A stretch of DNA of 64,000 nucleotides from positions 1-64,000 of the forward strand of contig JAEXDQ010000007.1 of assembly GCA_023401595.1 (NCBI GenBank). Direction: 5' to 3'. Each line of letters opens with the position of its first letter. The stretch's first letter is position 1. Position numbers and translations under genes: made by a program. Under the pieces are notes generated by a model. It was not told where the DNA came from. It ran no database searches and saw nothing but the letters and a program-made list of their open reading frames with translations. Below are positions 58,589 to 64,000 of this stretch, piece after piece. The DNA is from Spirochaetota bacterium (GTDB taxonomy: Bacteria > Spirochaetota > Spirochaetia > Sphaerochaetales > Sphaerochaetaceae).

Positions 58589-60151
58589 TTACAACTTGTC
58601 AATGAGCATGGAACACTTCCCCGAAGGTATCGGAAGAGTCTTTTTCTTCTGCTCATCAAGAATTTCGATGGTGAAGTAGTAGAGCTTTTCAGACTCAAGG
58701 CGAATCTCCCAACCTCTGGCGTTCTTGTTGCTCAGGATAGTGATCAGATTCCGCTTGAGGGAAAGGCTTTCGATTCCCATCGCTTCAAGGCTCGGCATCG
58801 TCCAATTGACCGTCTTGCGGGGCAATGAGATATCGAGGCCGATGATATTCTCGATCATCAACGTAATGGTCACGAGACCGACCATAGGCATGAACCGTTT
58901 GCGAGGGAACCCCGGCAGCTGGTCGCTGACAGGACACCCTTCCTTGGTCGGCAGGTACGCTTCCCAGACATCACCCATCTTGTCCCCGTCGGGATGCAGG
59001 GTGTCGAGGATGAAATACAGGTGACGGATCGCGCATTCCCTGGCGAAGATGAATTCATTGTACCGTTCCAGCCCTTTGATGACCATATAGGTATAGAATG
59101 GAACGACACCGCCGCAATATCCGTTGCTCGTCTCGGAATATCCGGGGGAATCTACGGACAGGCAGGGGAACGGATTCTCCGTGCCGAACTTCTGCGGATC
59201 CCGCAGGTATTCAATCATTCTGGCCGCCCGTTCATCGTTGGGAATTTCCGCCAGCATCGTCCAATACGCACCGATATGCTGGTAGCCTACACGGTTCTCC
59301 TTGATGTCCAGATCGTAGTAGAACTCCGTCTGGGGATCCCACATCAAAGAGTTGATCCTTGTCTTCAGGGAGAAATATATGCGCTTGTATCGGAAGCTCA
59401 GCTCCTTGTCGTTGAGGATATCGCCGATCGCCGACATGTACAGGGCGTTCACTGCGAGCTCCGCGTTGAAATCGACCGGATAATAGACCCGCTCGCGAGG
59501 AAGGTTCCCGGTCATGCAGGCTTCCACAGGTACGGAATACAGGCCGTTTTCCCGCAGACAGGTGGCCTGTATCCAAGAGAAATGCTTCTCCAGAACCGGG
59601 ACTATCTCCTTCAGCCTTTTCTTGTTGCCGATCTTATGGTAGAAACTGTACTCCACATAGGCGAACAGCGGAGGGAACACCCCTTCGGGATTCAGAGAAT
59701 CGACTACGGTAGTGCCGTCCTCAATGGAATATTCGCCGCGGATAGCTCCGTTCTCCTCTTGCTTTCCATAGAAAAAGTCAAGCAACGGAAACGGAGAATA
59801 CGCCTGATTGCTATAGACCAGGAACAATGCGGCCATACAGGAGTAGAACTGATTGAAACACGTTTGGTCGGGATAGGACAGATATCCACCGGGAAAACCG
59901 TTTTCCTTGGTCCCTTGTCTCCACAGCTCGTCAATCCACACCCAGGAACGGTCGTACATATCGACGAAATCCTGATCATAAAAATGTACGGATGGTACCA
60001 AATCCTTTATCAAAGCGGGAAACTCCTTGTATTTTTCCGACAGATTGTTGCCGACATGACGCTTAGTATATAAAATACACCTCAATTCGTCAGAAGTCAA
60101 CAAAAACTTGTTTTTCCAGTTTGTGAAATCCAGAATTTTTCTTTTTCTCAA
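58589..60151 (-). CDS. GH63/trehalase-like (MGH1-type) glycosidase-like protein
   Basis: 520 residues of an (alpha/alpha)6-barrel type. SWVWIDELWRQGTKENGFPGGYLSYPDQTCFNQFYS, split here in pieces, LNPEGVFPPLFAYVEYSFY and GGVVPFYTYMVIKGLERYNE resemble the MGH1/GH63-like glycoside hydrolase domain of trehalases and mannosylglycerate hydrolases. Whether it is catalytic is unclear. No signal peptide is visible. The start is uncertain: a TTG at 60151 is the first codon of the frame and no ATG occurs in the next 60 codons. The codon choice and AT-rich upstream DNA differ a little from neighbours. It is followed by the DjlA gene. Confidence 0.65.
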   Translation of the reverse strand: MRKRKILDFTNWKNKFLLTSDELRCILYTKRHVGNNLSEKYKEFPALIKDLVPSVHFYDQDFVDMYDRSWVWIDELWRQGTKENGFPGGYLSYPDQTCFNQFYSCMAALFLVYSNQAYSPFPLLDFFYGKQEENGAIRGEYSIEDGTTVVDSLNPEGVFPPLFAYVEYSFYHKIGNKKRLKEIVPVLEKHFSWIQATCLRENGLYSVPVEACMTGNLPRERVYYPVDFNAELAVNALYMSAIGDILNDKELSFRYKRIYFSLKTRINSLMWDPQTEFYYDLDIKENRVGYQHIGAYWTMLAEIPNDERAARMIEYLRDPQKFGTENPFPCLSVDSPGYSETSNGYCGGVVPFYTYMVIKGLERYNEFIFARECAIRHLYFILDTLHPDGDKMGDVWEAYLPTKEGCPVSDQLPGFPRKRFMPMVGLVTITLMIENIIGLDISLPRKTVNWTMPSLEAMGIESLSLKRNLITILSNKNARGWEIRLESEKLYYFTIEILDEQKKKTLPIPSGKCSMLIDKL

Positions 60152-60231
60152 AAGAAATTAGAATTGGAATCAATTTATCCTAAATTTTTAACAAATACTT
60201 CAAAACATATCATTGGCGACTTCAACCGCCA

Positions 60232-61185
60232 TTATACCATGATTGTCAAGGCCCCCGGGGACAAATCGACACGAACGCTGGAACAATTCCGGGAAATGAC
60301 TTCTCCGTCCGCATGGACCGGCATCCCTCCCCCAGGAGCTTCCAACGTGATGCTCCGCGTCCTTTGGACCTTGAAATACCGATGGCCCGTCTGTTTGCCT
60401 TTGAAGAACAGCAAGGCTATGGGAATCAACTCAGATCCTTTGATGGGCTGCGCCGCATAGACGATATCCAGCAAGCCGTCGTCCAAGATCGCGTCCGGTC
60501 CCATCAGGAACGTCGAACCCATCCGGCGTCCATTGCAGATCGAGACCTGTTGCGTCGCGAACCGTTCTTCGCTGGCGTCCGTCTTCATCGTCAGCCGGAT
60601 AGGCGCCGGATAATGGCACATGATCTTGACCAAGGCCAGCACATAGCTGGGCATACCGCTCAGCCGTTTGAAATCCATTGCACAAAAATTGACCAGAGGC
60701 TCGAACCCCATGCCGACTCCATTGACGAAATGGCGACCTTCGGGGAAATCCCCTCCGTAGACCTTGCCGACGTCGATCGTCCGGCGGTCACCGTGGATGA
60801 TCCGATCGCAGGCGGTGGAAATATCCTTTGATATGCCGGCGGAAAAAGCGAAGTCGTTCCCCCTTCCGATCGGAATCAGGCCAAGCACAGGAACATCCTG
60901 CCGCGAAACGCCGAGTTCCTCCACGGCATTCAACGTCCCGTCCACGACTTCATTGATAGTACCGTCCCCACCGGCGGCGACAATCAGCTTTCGTCCATCC
61001 CGTACCGCTTGGGACGCCAAGGCCGCAGCCTCCTGGGGTTTCGTCGTACACACGAGTTCGCAACGATATCCTGCGTCGGTAAAGCACGATTCAATCCTGC
61101 CCCGCTGACGGAAAGCTTTGCCTTTCGCGGCGTTGGGATTCAGAATCACATATACTTCAGGAGAACGCCTACTTTCTTCTTCCAT
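60232..61185 (-). CDS. Diacylglycerol/lipid kinase family protein
   Basis: 317 residues, YegS/BmrU/DgkB type. The N-terminal catalytic domain has VILNPNAAKGKAF and AAGGDGTINEVVDGTLN, the GGDGT nucleotide motif. The C-terminal beta domain holds CNGRRMGSTFLMGPDAILDDG and VHADGEVI, common to the family. It phosphorylates diacylglycerol or another lipid with ATP at the inner membrane. It is divergent from the YgiQ gene. The 80 bases past its end show nothing. Confidence 0.9.
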   Translation of the reverse strand: MEEESRRSPEVYVILNPNAAKGKAFRQRGRIESCFTDAGYRCELVCTTKPQEAAALASQAVRDGRKLIVAAGGDGTINEVVDGTLNAVEELGVSRQDVPVLGLIPIGRGNDFAFSAGISKDISTACDRIIHGDRRTIDVGKVYGGDFPEGRHFVNGVGMGFEPLVNFCAMDFKRLSGMPSYVLALVKIMCHYPAPIRLTMKTDASEERFATQQVSICNGRRMGSTFLMGPDAILDDGLLDIVYAAQPIKGSELIPIALLFFKGKQTGHRYFKVQRTRSITLEAPGGGMPVHADGEVISRNCSSVRVDLSPGALTIMV

Positions 61186-61224
61186 TATTTTATCTTCTCT
61201 CTGCTATGGGGAACCGTAATCTAA

Positions 61225-61253
61225 GTTACATCACTACAATCGGTTAATGTAAC
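61225..61253. promoter_or_regulatory. Inverted repeat between the lipid kinase and YgiQ genes
   Basis: GTTACAT (61225-61231) and ATGTAAC (61247-61253) are perfect inverted arms separated by 15 bases, in the short divergent region. It could be a regulator site for either gene. Confidence 0.4.
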
Positions 61254-61328
61254 CTATTTACACCCTGAGCGCAATACCATATCATGCTAAGGATGCGCAA
61301 ACCACCAACCGCCTTGGAGCGGAACAGC

Positions 61329-63350
61329 ATGAATTTCCTACCTGTCTGTCAAGCGGATATGGACCGGCGGGGCTGGGATCAGCCCGATATCATTTTCATT
61401 ACCGGAGACGCCTACGTCGACCACCCGTCCTTCGGGGCCGCCCTGCTCGGCAGGCTCCTGGAATCAAAGGGTTGGAAGGTCGGAATCGTTTCCCAACCGC
61501 GTTGGGATAGAACCGACGACTTCCTGTCCATGGGGCGGCCGAAGCTCTGCTGCATGATCAGCGCAGGCAACATCGACTCAATGGTGGCTCATTACACCGC
61601 CGGTGGAAAACCCCGCAGCGACGATGCGTATTCTCCCGGAGGGATAGCAGGAGGCCGCCCCGACCGCGCGGCGATCACCTATAGCTCCAGGGCAAGACAG
61701 GCCTACGGAAAGGATGTCCCGCTGATTATCGGCGGACTTGAAGCCTCGCTTCGCCGGACAAGCCATTATGATTGCTGGTCGGACACGGTCCGCCGTCCGA
61801 TACTTCTGGATGCGAAGGCCGATCTACTGGTCTATGGCATGGGGGAGCTTCAGACATTGGAAATAGTCTCAAGGCTCTCAGCAGGAGAACCTATATCGAG
61901 CATGACGGATATCAGAGGCACCGTCTGCAACATCCCTTCAAAACAATATGAAGGATTCGCAAAGGCTTCGCCATGGCCGATCATAGAGCTTCCCTCGCAT
62001 GAACACGTCAGTGAGCGGGACATCAGCTCGAATACGCCGACTCAGGAAGGAAAGCTCGCCTACGCGCGGCTGTTCCAGTTGAGATCCATCCACGAGAACC
62101 CGATGCGTCCACAACGGCTAGCCCAAGCCTGCGGGGACAGGGTGATAGTCCAGAATCCTCCGGCGCGCCCCTTGACCACAAGGGAGTTCGACGGGCTTTA
62201 TGAGTTCCCCTACACCCGCAGATGGCACCCGATGTACGACGGGGCGGGAGGAATCCCCGGCCTCGCCGAGGTACAGTTCAGTATCACCAGCAACCGGGGC
62301 TGCTACGGAGCCTGTTCCTTCTGTGCGATCACCAGTCACCAAGGACGGATGATCCAGGTCAGGTCGAAACAGTCGCTGGTACAGGAAACGGAAGCCCTCG
62401 TCGCCCATCCTGATTTCAAGGGCTACATCCATGACCTGGGGGGACCGACGGCGAACTTCCAAGCGCCGGCCTGCGACAAACAGCTTGAAGAGGGCCCCTG
62501 TGCCGGAAGACAGTGCCTGTTTCCTTCCCCATGTCCGAATCTGAAGGATTCTCACGAGAGATATCTCGACCTTCTCGACGCCATACAGGCGGTCCCTGGA
62601 GTCAAGAAGGTCTTTATCCGCTCAGGCATCCGTTACGATTATCTGATGCAGGTCGCCGATGACAAAACCCGCAGAAGGTTCCTCGAGCATCTGATCCTCC
62701 ATAATGTCAGTGGACAATTGAAGATAGCCCCTGAACACGTCGCACCGGAAGTCCTTGACGCCATGGGCAAGCCGTCGGTCGAGCTATACGATGCGTTCCG
62801 CCAGGCCTACGCCGGGACGAACGAACGGTTGGGGATGAAACAGTATACGATTCCCTATTTCATAGCCGCGCATCCCGGTTCCACCCTCGATTCCGCCATA
62901 ACCCTCGCCCTCCATTTAAAGCAGGAAGGCTTCATCCCCGACCAGGCCCAGGAATTCTACCCCACGCCGGGAACGGTTGCCACCTGCATGTACTATACGG
63001 GACTCGACCCCCGACCGGGGAGGAGCTTCGCCCCGGTCTATGTGCCGAAAGGGCGTGAAAAACGGTTGCAACGGGCGTTGTTGCAGTTCCACAAGCCAGA
63101 AAACCGCGAACTGGTACGGGAGGCGTTGGAAAAAGCGGGAAGACGGGATCTGATTCCGATACTGCTCGGCGGACACGCGCTACGCCGACAAGACGACTTC
63201 CGGCCGTCGGCCGGTACTCGGGTTTGGGAGGCCGAAAGAACCAGGAAAGCCTCCCATGACAGCGGGAACGGCGCAAAGCGGAACACGGCGCAGGGGAAAA
63301 AAATCGCATATGGAAGTCCACGCAAAGACTCCAGGAACAGAGACCGATAG
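61329..63350 (+). CDS. YgiQ family radical SAM protein
   Basis: 673 residues, the usual YgiQ length. The N-terminal domain begins MNFLPVCQADMDRRGWDQPD and holds the cobalamin-like ITGDAYVDHPSFG. The radical SAM cluster is in RGCYGACSFCAITSHQGR (CxxxCxxC), followed by KKVFIRSGIRYDY and LKIAPEHVAPEVL. The C-terminal tail is Lys/Arg-rich and disordered. The reaction of YgiQ is unknown; it is probably an rRNA- or cofactor-modifying radical enzyme. The start at 61329 is favoured because the family N-terminus begins there. A MATE gene follows on the same strand 63 bases later. Confidence 0.92.
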   Translation: MNFLPVCQADMDRRGWDQPDIIFITGDAYVDHPSFGAALLGRLLESKGWKVGIVSQPRWDRTDDFLSMGRPKLCCMISAGNIDSMVAHYTAGGKPRSDDAYSPGGIAGGRPDRAAITYSSRARQAYGKDVPLIIGGLEASLRRTSHYDCWSDTVRRPILLDAKADLLVYGMGELQTLEIVSRLSAGEPISSMTDIRGTVCNIPSKQYEGFAKASPWPIIELPSHEHVSERDISSNTPTQEGKLAYARLFQLRSIHENPMRPQRLAQACGDRVIVQNPPARPLTTREFDGLYEFPYTRRWHPMYDGAGGIPGLAEVQFSITSNRGCYGACSFCAITSHQGRMIQVRSKQSLVQETEALVAHPDFKGYIHDLGGPTANFQAPACDKQLEEGPCAGRQCLFPSPCPNLKDSHERYLDLLDAIQAVPGVKKVFIRSGIRYDYLMQVADDKTRRRFLEHLILHNVSGQLKIAPEHVAPEVLDAMGKPSVELYDAFRQAYAGTNERLGMKQYTIPYFIAAHPGSTLDSAITLALHLKQEGFIPDQAQEFYPTPGTVATCMYYTGLDPRPGRSFAPVYVPKGREKRLQRALLQFHKPENRELVREALEKAGRRDLIPILLGGHALRRQDDFRPSAGTRVWEAERTRKASHDSGNGAKRNTAQGKKIAYGSPRKDSRNRDR

Positions 63351-63413
63351 GAACCAGGGGAACCGGAGACATCCCCTTGACTCTTGTCTACCAACAGGAT
63401 AGAGATTAGAACC

Positions 63414-64000
63414 ATGTCCAGTACCCAGATGAATCCAACCGTATCCCAAGAGACCTCGAAAGAATTCTACCGGCGCATGATATCCATCGCATTACCCATC
63501 ATGCTCCAGAACCTGCTGATCTCATCCCTTTCCTTCGTCGATACCCTGATGATCGGCCAGCTCGGCAGCAACGAGATCGCGGCGGTCGGGCTCGCCAACC
63601 AGATGTTCTTCCTGATCAACCTGTTCTATTTCGGGATCAGCAGCGGGGCGAGTATCTTCGTATCGCAGTTCTGGGGCGCCGGCAACCGGGAAAACATCCA
63701 GAAGGTAATGGGACTGGCCCTGACCACCGGCATGGTCGGCGCAGCGGTATTCTCAGTGGTCTCGATAGCGTTTCCGGAAATGGTCATGCATATCTTCACA
63801 TACGATGAAGCCGTCGTTCTCCGTGGATGCCAATATCTGCGGGCAGTAGGTATCAGCTACATATTCTCCGCTGTGACCTCCGTCTATTCCACTACGCTCC
63901 GTTCTACGGGGGATGCGAAGACCCCTCTGGTCATCGCCTGCTTCGCCCTCACCTTCAACGCCCTGTTCAACTGGTTCCTGATTTTCGGAATAGGACCGTT
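63414..64000 (+). CDS. MATE family efflux protein, 5' part
   Basis: About 195 codons lie in the window; the gene runs off the right edge. The translation starts MSSTQMNPTVSQETSKEFYR and continues with a MATE N-terminal repeat: MISIALPIMLQNLLISSLSF, DTLMIGQLGSNEIAAVGLANQ and FVSQFWGAGNRENIQKVMG. About five helices are visible. It is a second MATE pump, clearly different from the one at 10.5-11.9 kb, and may be cotranscribed with the YgiQ gene. Confidence 0.88.
   Translation, partial: MSSTQMNPTVSQETSKEFYRRMISIALPIMLQNLLISSLSFVDTLMIGQLGSNEIAAVGLANQMFFLINLFYFGISSGASIFVSQFWGAGNRENIQKVMGLALTTGMVGAAVFSVVSIAFPEMVMHIFTYDEAVVLRGCQYLRAVGISYIFSAVTSVYSTTLRSTGDAKTPLVIACFALTFNALFNWFLIFGIGP

Overview
The window looks like chromosomal DNA of a fermentative, plant-polysaccharide-using bacterium, most likely a spirochaete of the Sphaerochaetaceae type. 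This is an inference. It rests on binding proteins whose signal peptides end in FAQGG, a BMP/Med-type nucleoside transporter, YtcQ/YteP-type oligosaccharide importers, and the uronate genes. No rRNA, phage, integrase or CRISPR array was seen. Gene starts were chosen by ribosome-binding site, so several differ from the longest possible reading frame.

Layout. 1-1.1 kb: two small exported proteins behind near-identical promoters. 1.4-12 kb: mixed housekeeping genes (lone ABC ATPase, flavodoxin-like protein, TetR regulator with membrane protein, a three-gene SDR/phosphoesterase/ParB-like operon, cupin_5 protein, purine nucleoside phosphorylase, MATE pump with an unusual leader). 12.8-17.9 kb: a complete BMP-type nucleoside ABC importer. 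18.2-26.7 kb: GH105 hydrolase, an oligosaccharide ABC importer and a 1088-residue hybrid regulator. 26.8-28.2 kb: an AAA_14/DUF4143 ATPase with four 23-bp iterons. 28.8-45 kb: a pectin/galacturonate island (BASS-type carrier, uxaB, uxaA, uxaC, IclR/KdgR-like regulator, rhamnogalacturonan acetylesterase, outer-membrane-like protein, lipoprotein, kdgK, eda, GH28, sugar isomerase-like protein). 45-52 kb: thymidine-kinase-like protein with deoC, GNAT, NUDIX, aldo/keto reductase, YigZ and an M28 membrane peptidase. 52.5-57.7 kb: four tRNA-Ser, one tRNA-Arg, SRP RNA, then dnaX-ybaB-recR. 57.8-64 kb: DjlA-like chaperone, glycosidase-like protein, lipid kinase, YgiQ radical SAM protein and the start of a second MATE pump.

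How it fits together. The GH28, GH105 and acetylesterase proteins all lack signal peptides. With the importer they suggest that pectin fragments are taken up first and cut and deacetylated in the cytoplasm. Galacturonate then goes through UxaC-UxaB-UxaA-KdgK-Eda to pyruvate and glyceraldehyde 3-phosphate. Two KdgR-like palindromes, at the kdgK/eda promoters and at the carrier start codon, match the IclR regulator encoded between them.

The most unusual signal is a family of about 100-bp intergenic elements at three loci (12.0, 28.5 and 45.3 kb). They share a two-stem hairpin: an outer stem of differing sequence, an RCA/GG internal loop and a GTRC/GYAC inner stem. The outer stems differ between loci but mostly stay paired, which suggests a selected structure. 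Other notable signals are duplicated terminator hairpins in the MATE leader, 11-bp-period intergenic repeats that run into stop codons, and two probable leaderless genes.
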